A DNA stretch of 64,000 nt from Brachionus manjavacas (lineage: Eukaryota; Rotifera; Eurotatoria; Ploima; Brachionidae). Below the pieces are notes generated by a model. It made no database searches. It was given only the letters and a program-made list of their open reading frames with translations, and was not told the origin of the DNA. The position numbers and the translations under genes were made by a program. Shown here piece by piece: positions 22,576 through 35,760 of this stretch. Where the stretch lies: assembly GCA_019054805.1 (NCBI GenBank), contig JAHQIY010000012.1, positions 682,001 through 746,000 on the forward strand. Reading direction: 5' to 3'. Within the stretch, counting starts at the first letter, position 1. Each line of letters begins with the position of its first letter.

Positions 22576-25500
22576 AATTTTCAGCAATTAATCAATTAAA
22601 TTTAGCAATTAAAATTCAATTTTAAGCAAGTTAAATTCATCAAGTTTTTCTCTAAAAATCAAAAATTGCTGACAAATTTTTGAATAAATTTTGAAAATAT
22701 ACTCTCATTAATGAAAATAACTTGGGTTTTTTTTAAATTGAACGCCTGTTTGTAATTGAATAATAGTATCGGAAGTTTTTTTTGTTCCTGAATCAATTTT
22801 TCAATTATAGTATATACATTCGGATAGTTACTCAACATGCTACCAAAGGCATTTTACTAAGCCTAAACAAATTTGTTTGTTCTGGGCAAGCATTCTTTAA
22901 TATATCTATTCATCATACATTTTTTCATAATATTCCATTTATTTATCTACCTAACAAACCTTTCCAAAAATACAAAAATAAAATTCTTTTCATTAATTTA
23001 AATTGACAAAATTGAGCTTTTTAAAATTTGATGATGAAACAACATGAAACAAAATATGTTTCACTGAATTCAACAAAAAAAGATTAATTTTTATTAACAG
23101 GAAAATATTAATGATAAAACAAAATATCAAAATTTGGAATTTATTCATTTCTTGTCTCTATGATCTATTAAAATCAGAGTTTTTTTTTTCATTTTGAAAT
23201 TTTATTTTATTTGATTTATTTTATTTTATAAAATTTTTTTCAATTCTAAGTTAATATACAAATTGATCAAAAAAAAATCAATTTATTGGGAAATTAGACT
23301 GTTTAATGAAACATTGCTTGTTTCACCTTTTAAAAAATATTTTTAAGAATTTTTATTGAAAGTTTTATTAAAAATTTTTAATTCCATTTATTAAAGGGGA
23401 AGGTGTGATACTGAAAGTACCATTAGCAAAAATATTATTATAATCAAAAAATTCTGAATTTTTAATGTCATTACCTTCAACACCTGAATCATTTAATAAA
23501 AAAATTTGCAATCTATTCAATCTCTTGAATCTCTGCCTAAAGATCCGCATCATAAGATAGCATTAGTGCAAGCGATATAGAAATTCAGATAGCACCTAAG
23601 TTTTGAATTTTCGAAACTTTAGAATTTCAAAGTATTTTCTTTTTAACCCTTTCACTACGAATTAATAATATTTGTCTATTTAAGGCCACATATTCCCATT
23701 TTATATAAATAAAGCTTATCTTTTGGGTAATCTGTCTTTTTGGCTTCATCATCAATGGATTATTTATTTTGTCTTTTTGTAGTTTTCAGACGATTGATCA
23801 GTGGTCAGATTAAGATGAAGAATATCATCTAAGGTTTTTCGACATTTTATCAAGTCTCTGAGAGAACGGCTTTTTATTTAAGTCGTAGAACTGAGTAGGA
23901 ATGAGCCTAAGCCTGACACAAAGTAGAATTTAGATAATTTAATTTTTTAGAATTAAAATTGAAAAAAGAGAAAAATGCTATGCCTTTTTTAGTAATTTTG
24001 AAAATTTTTTGAAAAAATGATTTTTGTTAATTTAGTTTTTAGCAATTTAAAATGATATAAAAAAAGCTAAAATAAAGTAAAAAAGCATTCAGCTTTTAAA
24101 ATTTTAATCGAAAAACTTTAAAATCTTAATTTTATTGAATAAAATTTTTATTCCCGACTGAGCTAATTTTGTGCGAACTCTGTTCCTTCTTTAGAGCAAA
24201 TATCAACCAAAATATGAACCTTACGAGCGAAGTTTGATTTAAAATGAAATTAACTTTTCTTTGAGTATCACACTCTAAAAATATTAATGTTACTTTTTTT
24301 AATTTTATAATTTTATTTTAGCCATTTTAACTTTGACCAACGTTGTGCAGAATCAAAAAAAATCAATAAGCCCACCTTTCAAAAAAATTTTAAAAATTTA
24401 AAATCAGGCTTATCTTATCTTAAACCAAAAAAATAACTATTTAAAAATTTGTGCTCAAAAGTGGTCAAAGTTTGCCAAAATTTGTCAATCAATTCAGTGC
24501 TATTTTGCGTGATCTTTTTATTCATTTATGACCAAAAAATAATTAAAGTTATGCTGTCAGAGAAATGAATCCAGCTAATGTACCAACAGCCAAAGATTCT
24601 TAAAAAAGCATTCTTTAACTTTAATCAGTTCAATTATCAAATTAAAATTTTTTTTGTTAAATTTTTTTCTTTTCGCCATGAAAAAATTACTTATTTAAAT
24701 TTTAGAAACATTTTATTTTTTTCTTTAATTTTAATTACTTCACAACGCTCACTTGTTGTTCTTTTTAAAAAATAGCTAAGAAAACCATATTTTAGCATTT
24801 GATCTATCTATGTCAAACGGCATAACACTCAATTGATTCCATAGATTTAATTTTATTATTTGAATCTGTCAAAATTTTTTTTTCTAAAAATCTTTTTTTT
24901 CAATTTTTTAAAGGCTTTTTAAGGCTTCTATTTCAAAATTTTTTTACGTTTTTAATCTTTTGTTTAATTATTTAGTTTTAATTATTTTTTTGGCGCCTAT
25001 ATTAAATAAATAAATAAATTAACATGTAAATTTTTAAGTTTATTTAAATAAAGATTCTGTCAGTTTGGAATAAAGAACGAAAAAATCGACTTTTAGATTA
25101 AGAATTAAAAAAAATGGTTGTTAAAAAATAGTACATTTTAACAATAGTGATTTACCGTATCGTAAAATAGACTTGCTTTTGTATAAGAGTAGTATATTAG
25201 CTTTTATTTTACAAAATATAAGACAAAGCTATCAATTCCTTCTTCAACCAGAACCAATACAGAAAACACTGATGCAAATGAATTGCTGTTAATTCGAGCA
25301 TCTCTTTATAATTGATTTTTGAACGCATCACCTTTTAAGATAGCTATTAGGAATCGAATTATAAAAATAAAAAAATCATTCTCCTAAATTGAATTAAAAA
25401 AATCAATTTTTTTATAAATTAAATCTACGTTTTTGAGAAGTGTTTTTAACGGGTAAATTTGATTCCCTAATAGACTATTATTGAATGTTTTTATATCAAA

Positions 25501-27844
25501 TTCAGTTCTATTTCTGAAATTTAAGAATTATTTTTAAAAAAGTTCAAAAAATTAAAATTTATCGATTAATAATTTTGTATAATGGGAATTTCTCAACTTT
25601 GAATCAGTCTGTTCTTGTTTTGTCCTCAATTTTATGGCATTTGCCAAGAGTTTGAAAATGTTTGGCTTGATGGTTTTGTTTAAAACTCTAAAAAATTTAC
25701 TTCCCTCTTTATCTAGTTCACTGGCTAAGATAATTTCTTAACTCATAAACATTCGAAGTATACCCTATTAGTAATATAAGCTGAGGTAAATTCAGGTTCT
25801 TGTCAAGGGTCGGCAATTATCCTTTTTTTGTTAAGTATAATTATTAATGTTGTCCCTAGAAAATAAAAAAATAAAAAATAATATGGTAAATGAGCCTAAC
25901 CGGGTAATTTTTTTTTTATTGCATATTTCGCACTCATTTTATTCAAAAACTCCAAAAATGCTCACCGAATTAGACCAGTTTTTTCTAGTCACCCCTTTAC
26001 CTCCTGCGGTTAATTGGGTGATTTTTAAAAATATAAATATTTAAAATATTCTTAATTATTATTCTTTAAACTTAGAAAAATTTAAACGAATTATTAACGA
26101 ATTCAAAATAAATTTTAATATTTGATTTTTTTTTAGTTAAAAAGATTTGTTAAAAAGATCTGTCTCGGAATGTTTTATAAATTTGAGGCTTGAGTAGTGT
26201 TCAATTTTTTTCAAAAACATCTTTTTTTTCGTTATCACGATCTTCCATCGAATATTTTTTATTAACTTCTTTTTGCTTGTTCTGATTCATTTTTATAATA
26301 TATTGACGATTTTTGATAATACAGCATGAATATTTTTATCAAATAAAATCAAATTATTTTTGTAAAAAAAGGAGAAACAAAATTTTAAATTTTTCATAAA
26401 AAATGACGTCATTGTGATCATTTTGTCCCTTCAGTCTAATTATGTTAAATATTTTATTTTTAGGGGTAAATGGGTGGGATTTTTGGGTATTGAGGTGATA
26501 CCTCATTAACCTCTTAACCCATAAAAAATAACAACATTAGACAACGGACCCATCGGCTATCTTAAAATTCTAGTAATATTATTTTCTAATAATTAAGACC
26601 CGCTGAAAACGATAAGCAAATAAGGTCAGTTCAAACTTGTTCCGTCATCGGATCAAAAATTGTCAATCATAATTACTAATTTGAAAAATTCTACCGAATT
26701 AGCCGAAAAAAAACTTTGAATTAAAAAAAAAAGGTTTAAATTTTTTTAAAAATATTTCATATATATATTTGGATTCCTCTCTTCAAGATTTACAAGAATA
26801 TGTGGTTTGTTTTAAAAAAAAAAATTAAAAACTGATATATTTCGGTTTTTCAAATTACGTCACCGAATTTACATTAAATACATTTAGGCTGTGTTACCAT
26901 ATGATATTCTTTTTTGTTTTTGCAGAGAAACTAAATGGTTTTGCCAGTGAAAAATCAAAATAAAAAAAATGAATTTTAATTTTCATCAGATCGATCTATT
27001 TTAATGACCAAAATTAAGAAAAAACAAATTTCCTGGTTTCTTTGAATAAATTTTTATTTGAAATTTCTTGAGCTTTTCAAAAATGTGTCTTGTTTTTGTC
27101 CTAAAAAATAGGTTCATCTACGAAAGAACATGTTACGCAGATGACAAAAACGAAAAAAAAGATGGCAAAAATAAACATAGAAAATTTCGCCCCATTTAAG
27201 TTTATTATATTTTTAATTATTTTATTTAAGATATCGTCTGTAATTTTTAATGAAACAAAATATTCAAATACTACAATCAAACTTAAATTTTTTTAATTAT
27301 TAAAAAATTTTTTGCATCATTTTTCCGGACAAAAAATAGACACATTAAGTCTAGTTTTTACAAGAAGTCGCTTAAGTAGAGGTAAGATTCTTAAAAATAA
27401 AAAAAAAATCCAAACTAAATGACACGACAAAGTGTTTTATTAGAACCTTTATATCATCTAAAAAAAAATACAAAATAAAACAATATTTCAAATAATGGTT
27501 AAATAAAAAGTACAAAAATTTTTTTTTATAAATTTAGTCTGAATTCACAGGTAAAAGAGGTAATTCAGATCACCAGCTAGTTTATTGACAGATAACTAGG
27601 ATTCTTTTTTTGTTTGGACCCTAAGCTTAAAGCAAGCTAGCAGTCTAATTAAGTTGGATGAAATCAAACATTTTCGTGGTAAAAAGCACCTGAAATTAAA
27701 TTTAAAATTTGATTTAATCTCATTAATTGCCTCAGGATTTATTTTGAGCTTAAATTAAGCCTAAAGATGATAAGCAAATATCAAACAATCTTTTTATTCT
27801 AGGAATCCAAAATTATGTAATTATTCAATAAACTTGAATAATAT
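22576..27844. other. Long AT-rich stretch, almost featureless
   Basis: ORFs here (22782-23006, 24578-24775, 25847-26044) are low-complexity and match nothing I know. At 23576-23615 GAAATTCAGATAGCACC and AGTTTTGAATTTTCG resemble the terminus of the MITE at 59014. No gene supported. Confidence 0.4.
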
Positions 27845-28190
27845 ATGATGTTAAAGAGAAAAATTGGACATTCCATTTTTTGCTGTTTCAGAAAATCTAA
27901 AATTGCTGAGGAGTTGAGTTATTCTTTAGCTAAATTTAGTCTTGTTTTCTTGCCTGGACAATCCTTGATCTTTGTTTCTATAGACTCTAAAGATATGTCA
28001 TTTGGTATTTCTTCTATTAAAATTTTTTATTTATTTTTTAATCTGTACCGAGCTAATGCTTCTTCAGAATAAAAATAAATTAAATAAAAAAGTACAGAAA
28101 AAAAGGAAAAATTATTTGTAAAATTCTTTACCTTTGTTTCTACAGGCTCTAAAGATATGGTATTTGGTTCTTCTTCTATTAAAGATATAT
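27845..28190 (-). pseudogene. Duplicated coding-like segment of unknown family
   Basis: On the minus strand, 28188-28131 reads ISLIEEEPNTISLEPVETKV and 28020-27965 reads LIEEIPNDISLESIETKI. These are two similar acidic segments about 165 bp apart. The second continues KDCPGKKTRLNLAKE, a stop, LNSSAILDFLKQQKMECP. A type G retroposon 3' end (28026-28072) lies between them. The family is not recognised. It may be a C-terminal repeat region of a transposon ORF or an exon remnant. Confidence 0.35.
28026..28072 (-). repeat. Retroposon 3' end, type G
   Basis: Minus strand: ATTCTGAAGAAGCATTAG then CTCGGTACAGATTAAAAAAT and AAATAAAAAAT. Same end at 52646-52698, 54140-54180, 57217-57270 and, partly, 47250-47272. 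The 57217 copy is the 3' end of a recognisable non-LTR element. Confidence 0.65.
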
Positions 28191-28396
28191 CATTCTTTAG
28201 AATTAGACAAAAAGAAAAATTTTTATCTGAGGTCTGATAAATGACAATCAGAATTTCGGCTAATGCGTTAAAAAATGTTTTTAAATAATCAATAATTTTT
28301 TGATTTTTATTTTAAGTATAATTGTTTATTTTAATTAATTCGTTGTGAATAAACAAAAATGAATATGTTTTAATTGCATTTGACAATATTTATTAA

Positions 28397-28445
28397 TTAA
28401 TTTTTATTTATTTATTTCAATGAACGCCTTAAAGACGATGTAAAA
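28397..28445 (-). repeat. Retroposon 3' end, type F
   Basis: Minus strand: CATCGTCTTTAAGGCG then TTCATTGAAATAAATAAAT. The stem CGTCT/AGGCG (28425-28437) keeps pairing through a G-T pair. No body beyond the end is recognised. Confidence 0.6.
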
Positions 28446-28916
28446 AATAAAAATTTAAAAAAGATAAAGCGTTTTCTAAGAGAAAAAAAATCATAATGTT
28501 AATTTTTTTTTAAATTTCACTAATTATTGTTCATAGAAAAAAATTTTCTAATTTTTTCTGTAAATATCATTCTCGATTATTTTAATTAATTATAAAATAA
28601 TTGATAAGATAATATAAGAGTTTTCAAAATATTATTTAGAGTAGCTTCTTTTTTTAAGACGTCTAAGAAATTTAATTTTTCTTCGACAACAAACCTCAAA
28701 TGCTTTAAAGAATCATGATTCTTACAACAAAAAGTGTATTTACGTCCTAATTTATGGAATAAAATTTTCTAATATCTGGAATATGCTGTTTTATTCTTAT
28801 TTTAGTTTGTTTAGTCTGGTTTTATTTCAGGATGAAAGTAAAAAATTTCAAACATTCCAAACATTCTGTTATTTAAATAGAATTATTACTTACACAATTT
28901 GTAATTTGTAAGTTTA
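28446..28916. other. AT-rich sequence, nothing recognised
   Basis: No supported feature. Confidence 0.45.
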
Positions 28917-29960
28917 GTAAAGCAGTAGTAGTAGTAGTAGTTCTTGCTGCGACACCTTACATGTAGAGAGTCTGAGCCCATCACCGCCGATTCGCCGTGT
29001 GAGCTGTAGCAGCCGATTCCATTGAACTTATCTAAAGCCATTTTAAAATTAGCTTTTGACTTGGAATTTACCACATTTTCTGGCAACTTATTCCAATGCG
29101 GAACTACTCTGTTTGGGAAATACATGTCTGGCGCTTACTGCAGCTGCACAATCGTTTCTAATTTGAGCTGGAAAACTTTCTCTCTGGACTCTGATGCTAT
29201 TTCCTCTTAACTCCCCGATTGGACTCTTTTTTTCTGATCTATTCACTATTCTTGACCAGGACTACCTTTTCTATTCCATTCACTAGTTTGAACACTTCAA
29301 CCAAGTCCCCTCTTACTCTTCTTTCACTCAGCTTTGTCAGTCCTAATTTCGTCAACTTCATTTCATACGACATGTTTCTTACAGACAAAGGTATTTTTGT
29401 TGCCCTCTCTTGCATCTTTATTCACATCCATTTTCATACTTGGATTCCAAACCTGCACTGCGTAATCTAGATGAAGTCTTACCATGGATATGTACAATCT
29501 TACCCACAGCCTTTCCTCTCAACTTGTAAACGCTGTCGTGAGCATTCCAAGTACCCTACTCGCTTTCGCACAAGAACTTTTCACTTGGTGGGTCCACTTT
29601 AAATCTGATGAGACCATCACTCCAAGATCCCTCTTACACTCTGTGGTCCCTAGTTGAACATTTTAGTTGCTTTTTTTTGTATATTTATGCTTTGCATTTA
29701 GTCTGCCGAAATTCATTACTTAACAATTATCAACACACATTCCTATCAAATTCAAATCTCTATCCATTTCCATACAGCATCCAGATCTTTCTGTAACATC
29801 GGTCTCTCATAAACTTTATTAACAATGCCGAGTATTTTTGAGTCATCTGCACACAATTCCATTCTATTTGAAACGCAGTCAGGTAGGTCATTTATGTACA
29901 GAACAAATAGCAGGGGTCCAAGTACAGACCCTTGCGGAACTCCACTCAGCACCTCTGACC
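28917..29960 (-). mobile_element. CR1-like retrotransposon, copy A
   Basis: Near-duplicate of 48228-49225. Minus strand: SGVPQGSVLGPLLFVLYIND (29950-29890), CADDSKILG (catalytic Asp pair, about 29855), LQKDLDAVWKWIEI (29790-29752), then a stop shared with copy B before VMNFGRLN, CKRDLGVMVSSDLKW, and the C-terminus FPNRVVPHWNKLPENVV (29120-29060). The 3' end has a (CTA)n tail, seen here as TAG repeats at 28926-28941. 5'-truncated at about 29960. CR1 elements end in such microsatellite tails and usually give no target duplication, as here. Confidence 0.9.
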
Positions 29961-30041
29961 ATATATAAAATCAATTTAAATACTTAAAATTAATTTTATC
30001 TGAAATTCAACAGCTTGAGATGATAAATTTTTTTAAATTTC

Positions 30042-30095
30042 AAGGTTAATCAGCAGGTTAGTACCCATGTCTTAAAGACTGACAAACTTTTCATT
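30042..30095 (+). repeat. Short dispersed repeat
   Basis: TTCAAGGTTAATCAGCAGG, then TTAGTACCCATGTCTTAAA, parallels 10200-10240. The origin is unknown. Confidence 0.3.
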
Positions 30096-30116
30096 TATTA
30101 AAATTCATTATAACAT

Positions 30117-30215
30117 AATAATAATAATAAGATAAAGCTACAGCAATCAAGCTTGCGGAGATGACCTACTAGGAGGACATCTATGGTAGCCGAAATTGCG
30201 CAGAAAAGATGCAAG
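30117..30215 (-). repeat. CR1-like 3' end with (TTA)n tail
   Basis: Minus strand: GCTACCATAGATGTCCTCC, TAGTAGGTCATCTCCGCAAG, CTTGATTGCTGTAGCTT, then TTATTATTATTATTAT. Same end as 3690-3766 and 49970-50045. Confidence 0.7.
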
Positions 30216-32279
30216 ATAACAGACAAATACATTATTTTTTTTTTTAGCTTAGTAAGAGTCATTGTTTAATTTAATCTAAGAAAGTATTGTGTGGAATTAA
30301 GTAAGTATTATGTACAAGAATTTTACAAAGGAAAAATATGCAAGAATACAAAAATAGAATTACATAATAAATAGATTACAGTTTAAATATATACTGCTAA
30401 ATCATATTTCAAATTTCTTGAATCATTTTTTTTAAGGTTTTTCTTTTAAATTAGAAGGTGAAGTATTATAAAGAATACATTTAAAGGAAAAAGTAATCAA
30501 CCTTTTAAATCTATGCTGGAAAGAAGAAAGGCCATTTTTCTAAAAAAAAATTTTTTTTCATGGCCTCTCGCCGAACATTTCTTGCACATTTTCTTGAACA
30601 CCTCGCACCCTGGGTGAAAAGGACAAATTTTTTTTGCAGAAAATACATCGCCTGTAATATTCTGCTAGTTGAACAAGACATCGGTGACTATTAATAATAT
30701 GAGTTCCAACAGTATCAATTAATAACTCCGTTTGAAATCTGAGTTAAATTCTCTAGATTGTACTGTTCATTCGAAAAAGACTGAATTAAATTTTTCTTAT
30801 TAAACTATATAAATTTGAAAAAGTGAAAATAAAAGAGCAATATGTTGAAAAGCAAAATTTATTTACAACCAAATAGGGGGAGGCTTTTGAGTATAATTTA
30901 TTTTTCAAGAACCAAGAATTGAATCTTGCTGTCCCTAAAAAACATCAAAAATAAGATTTAAGATTTCTAATAATTAAAATTTCTTTTTTAGTCCATGAGG
31001 CATGTACTATAATTTTGTTAAAAATAACCAACAATTTAATCAATAAAGAAGGTTAGAAGAAAATTCAAAAATTAGATCGTCATTTGATGAAATTATATTT
31101 TGAGTCAAAATCTTCAAAAGATTTTAAATTATTCTAAAAATAACTGGAATCTTTAATAAAAACTAATGATGCTGAAATTGACAGCTTTCTAGAAGAGCAA
31201 GTTTGGAAGGATTCTAAAGCATCGAACAACCATGATCAAGTTATTACGGTGAAAAAAACTCTGCCAAATTCATATCTAAAATATTAATTAAATTTAAAAA
31301 TTCCAATAAATAACTCTTTACGTATGCATTATTAGTTTGATATTTATTTTAAAAAAATTTTATCTTAACTGCTAAATCTAAAAAAACATCTAATTTAAGG
31401 ATTTAAATTAAATAAAAATTAAAATATTCTAAAATAAAAATACGACCCTCCCTGTAACATAATACATCACGAGGCAAATTAACTCAAAAGAAATTTTATT
31501 TATTAGAAATCTAATATCCTATTTTTTGATGGATAATTAAATGAACATCAAAAAAAAAAAGATGTATATTGTAATTTTAAGATGCTGCATTCAAGAGAGA
31601 AGTCATCAAAAAAATAGCCAATTTTTTGGCCAAAAAGGATGAGTAGTTTTAAATGAAAAGAATATTTTTAATAACGAATATTTGATTTTTTTTTCTAGAT
31701 TTTTATCAAAAATTGCTGTTGATATTTTCAAAATTCTATTAATATTTAGTTAAATTTTTGAATGAAACTTATTAAATTTAGTTATCTATCAGAAAATAAA
31801 TTGAATTAAAATTTATTTTTTGAGGACTTATATAAAATTTTTTATCATGCCCCTAGAATAAAAAAATTGATTTTCTTAATTATTTTTTCGGTTTTTTTTT
31901 AATCTGAGATAACTTGAATACATTTTCTCAATTTATTTTATCTCATCTGATACCTTAATCTTTTTTTATACATTTAAGTCCAAATTTACCGTTGTCAAGC
32001 AGAATAATTTCAGTGAATTCAAATCAATCATTTTTACAATTCAATACAAAATTTTATTTTTATATCATCATTTTTTTTATATTTTTATATGGGTTATTAG
32101 ACTCAATTAAGTTTCATATTTTGAAATGATTTTGATTTTTTAACACAGATTCCAAAAAAATATTCAAATGTTTTAAAATTTATTTCTTAGATTAATTCAA
32201 TTAAAGCGTGTGCGATTTATCTGTCTTTCGATTTCTTTTTAAATAGATTTGGTTTTAAAATATATTTTAAAAAAATTAC
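30216..32279. other. AT-rich sequence, nothing recognised
   Basis: No supported feature. Confidence 0.45.
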
Positions 32280-32405
32280 ATAATTTGATGATTTTTAATA
32301 ATTTTTTTAAATATTTGATAATTAATTGGGATTTTTAGATGATTTTTTTTTGAATTACAATGAAATAAATGAAAAAAATGGATAGGCAAAAAATTTGAAA
32401 AATAA
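32280..32405 (+). repeat. Direct repeat, copy 1
   Basis: TTTTTGAATTACAATGAAAT, AAATGAAAAAAATGGATAGG and AAATTTGAAAAATAAT recur at 33647-33715 with about three differences. The copies are 1.3 kb apart in the same orientation. Confidence 0.6.
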
Positions 32406-33624
32406 TCTTATAAATTTAGAGTGTTTTTTTAATTTAATAATAAGAATTTTTTTATTTTATATTTTTTATTAGAAATTTTATTCTATAAAAATAATGAATG
32501 AAATTTTTTATCACAATTTAAATTATTTGATTTCTTTTCGAATTATTTGACTTTCTTCTATACTTTTATTTTATAGTGATATTTTTCCTCTGGCAAAAAC
32601 AGAATTAATTTTTGTATTTGTTGAACCGAAGAATAAGGAAGTCGTAAGCTAAAAGCAAAGGTGTAAAATAAAATAGCAACATATCGATTTTTAAATTCAT
32701 TTTTTTGTCTTTTTTAAATATTTTTGTTCTCAATAATATAAAAGGAACTAGCGTTGGCAATTAAGTTCTAAAATTCGCATTTTAAAGACATAAAGAGATT
32801 TTTTTTCTTAAAATTTAATCAAAAAAACTGTACTAATTTTAGCATTCAATTTTGGTAGAAAAAGTACATTTAAAAATAATTTTTTAAAGTAATATTTCAA
32901 TTTTTAATTTTTTTTTCAAATTTCACTGTTGAAATTGATTTTTCTCAATTCATTGTACAAAACATGAAGAAAAATAAAATTTTTGACAATAAATTTACCC
33001 AAGGGAAATGAAAAAGAAAAAATTTTAATATACAAATTCTAATAGCTAAAAAATTTTAAAAGCACATTATTTTAATAAACAATAAAGCTAGATTTTAAAA
33101 ATTAGTGTCAACAGAGAAAACTATTTAGTCAAAAAAAGTTTGATTAATTAGATTAATTTTGACGTAAATCGATCATCTGACGATAGCAGCATTTACAGGA
33201 AGGTAAAGCAATAAATTTTAGCTGGATAAAAAATTCTTTAATTTCAAAACTTGATGTCAAGATGATTTATTTACTTCATCCTTGAGCCTCAGTACTTTTT
33301 AAAATCGATAAAAATCATTAAATATTCCTTAGCCATTTTAAATAAAAATCAAAACAATTTTATTCATTATTCCAATAACTTAACTTTAAAAAATAAAATA
33401 GAAAAAAAATATGTTCAAATGTGATCTTTAATGTCTTTTTTTTATTAAAGAAAAATAAATTTTAAGTTTTTGTTTTAATTAAATTTTTGCTTAAATTTTA
33501 AAGCCAAATGTTATTCTCTGTTCTTTTGTTGAGCTAATTTTGATTAAAATTTATCAAGACTATTACAAAAAATGCTTTGGAAGTTAGGACCCAAAACTTC
33601 AAAAATGTGGTTTGAAATATCTTT
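32406..33624. other. AT-rich spacer between direct repeats
   Basis: No coding or structured feature supported. Confidence 0.4.
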
Positions 33625-33715
33625 CGATGATTTTTTTAATTATTGATAATTTTTTTTTGAATTACAATGAAATAAATGAAAAAAATGGAAAGGCAACAAA
33701 TTTGAAAAATAATTT
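33625..33715 (+). repeat. Direct repeat, copy 2
   Basis: Second copy of 32280-32405. It forms the low-complexity tail of the minus-strand ORF 33636-33869. Confidence 0.6.
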
Positions 33716-33719
33716 TTTT

Positions 33720-33869
33720 TTCTTGATTTTTAATAGCACAAATATTTAATAACTGAGTGCTAAAAATAAAATTTTCTTTATCCAACGGGGCCTTATTAAA
33801 AATTTCTTCAACTGTCTCATTAAAAGTGGTGCGACTGAGCCGATTAGGATCTGTCAAGGTATGGAACAA
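33720..33869 (-). CDS. Unrecognised coding-like segment
   Basis: The minus-strand frame reads LTDPNRLSRTTFNETVEEI and FNKAPLDKENFIFSTQLLNI, more protein-like than nearby ORFs. CTTGACAG just before the ATCCTAATCGG codons could be a splice acceptor, but no donor is clear. I do not recognise it. It could be an exon or a TE fragment. Confidence 0.15.
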
Positions 33870-34194
33870 AATAAAAGGATAGACACCTAAGGTTTTACTT
33901 TTATTTGTCCACTTTTTTGAGCTTCATCGAAAAGCTAATAAGATGATAAAAGTTAACAGTCTTTTATATTATCTAAAGGATAAAATTAGAATTTCAAGAG
34001 AGGTATAGACAATGAGAATGTTAAAAAGTTAAAATCTTTTCAGTACTTTTTGTACTTTATCAGACTTTATTATTGCATTACAAATTACAAATTATTTGGT
34101 CCTGTTCCTTTTTGTACTTAATGGTATTTAAAAAAAGATTTTAATTAATCAATATTTTAAATATCAATTTTAAATTTAACCAATATTTTTCTTA

Positions 34195-34250
34195 CCTCCA
34201 GCATATCCGAATCGCTAAACCAAGGCTCCGAACCTCGTTTAATTTTTAAT
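34195..34250 (-). repeat. Non-LTR linker fragment, related to 47366-47425
   Basis: The minus strand reads KIKRGSEPWFSDSDMLEV. The matching stretch at 47366-47425 has the same order (CCGAATC, CTAAACCAAG). A PWF motif lies between endonuclease and RT in several LINE families, so both are probably LINE debris. Confidence 0.4.
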
Positions 34251-35639
34251 ATAATGATTAAAATTATCATTAAGTTCAAAATGTACCAAAAGAAGAAAAA
34301 GGAGCATGTGCATAACTTTTCGAATCTTTTTTTGATCTGTAAAAGCCAAAGTCAAGAAAATTTCAAAATCTTTCTAGTGGTAACTTCAGTTTTCCAAAAA
34401 TCGAAAAATTCATTGCAAAAAACCTATTTGAAAAATGTCAAAAAATAGGGTTTTTTGCTCTTTTTCGAAGTCGCCTAGTTTCTTGTCCTTTTTACTTTTT
34501 GGACTTCTGTAAATTGTATCATGTAGAACTTTTTGCGCTCTTGAATTTGAGCTATTAATCATTACCGTAGCTAAAAAATTGACCATTATGCAGTGACTTG
34601 AAAACTTAGTGACTGGTAATCACTTGTAAGTTTCCCATGTGCATAACCGATAAAGTACAAAAAGTGCAGAAAGGAAAATTGTTTTTAAAAGTTGAATCTA
34701 TTTTTATATATCTACTCATGTTTCAAGAAAAATTTTTAAAATAATATTTAAAATTCAAGCAGAGTTAATGCATAATTTAAATGGTTAATTAGGTTCTAAA
34801 TTGAAAACAAGTCACGTTCCATTCCGCAAGTATTAACTCAAAACCAGAATTAAAACCATCTATATCTTGAGCAAAATAGTTTTGAACATCATTGAAAGAT
34901 TCTTGATTAATAAAATAAAATGCTTTAGTTGTCGATGCAAGACTTGTATCACCTTGATGAGATCCCATTTAGATCAAATGAATCTTGAATTAATGGATTA
35001 AAAGATTCCCAAATCATCCTTATACCAAACTTGATTGTTGAGCATAACTAAGCTATAGAAAATTGATTTGGTAGGATTTTTATCTGAATTAATTGGCAGA
35101 TTACTCCAAAAATCACGGCCATGACAAGCTTCACCCATAAGCCTACAGGGTTTTACAGTATTATTTAGACATTAATATTCTAGTCTCTTTTTAAAAAACT
35201 TCTTGCTATAATTTATTAAAACTATTTAGGGGGATCATTATTTTTGGATGCTCGACTTCAATGATTAATAAAATTTTTATTAAAAAAATAATCACCGTAA
35301 TTTATTTTAAATAGCAGCACATTTTACTTGAATTAAAATTTCTAGCTTCTTTTTTTTTTTATTAGAAACAAATAATTTTAACATAAAATATTTTTTCAGA
35401 AATCAACATTTTTAAATTCCAAAGTGGTTTTCTAGTAAACTGGACAAAAGGGAACACAGGGAATCAGAGGACGGAAAAGGAGACTGCAGTCAGAAAGAAC
35501 ACTTCTTTACTAACAAAGCTTCCTAAGGAAGTGATTCTATCTAGTTCAGTTAAAAAAATATCAAAAATAAGTACGAAAAGTACAAAACTGTGACCATTTA
35601 TTTTATCAGATAGAGACCGTATATTAAAGGGTCAATAAT
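34251..35639. other. AT-rich sequence, nothing recognised
   Basis: The ORF at 34254-34448 is Lys/Ser-rich low complexity. No supported feature. Confidence 0.45.
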
Positions 35640-35760
35640 TTATTTAATTTTTATTTTTTTGAACCAGCAAGTCTACCTCTTTTTTTCTCTGGTGGTTCCA
35701 TTTCTTTATGCTCTTCTTGTTCGTCGCTGATTCCCATGTCAACTACCGGTCTGAGTCTCA
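35640..35760 (-). pseudogene. Short ORF end with AT-hook-like tail
   Basis: The minus strand reads RPVVDMGISDEQEEHKEME then PPEKKRGRLAGSKK and a stop. KKRGRLAGSKK resembles the AT-hook tails (RGRPxGSK) common at the C-termini of transposon proteins. Only this tail is visible. The family is unclear. Confidence 0.3.

Noticed and set aside
22782..23006. 74-residue ORF with some mixed composition
   Set aside because: No family resemblance, no transcription signals, flanks featureless.
25847..26044. 65-residue ORF ending PLPPAVNWVIF
   Set aside because: Single short frame with poly-Lys and poly-Phe runs, unsupported.
33720..33869. A confident host exon
   Set aside because: A possible acceptor exists but no donor or neighbouring exon. 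Kept only as a low-confidence segment.
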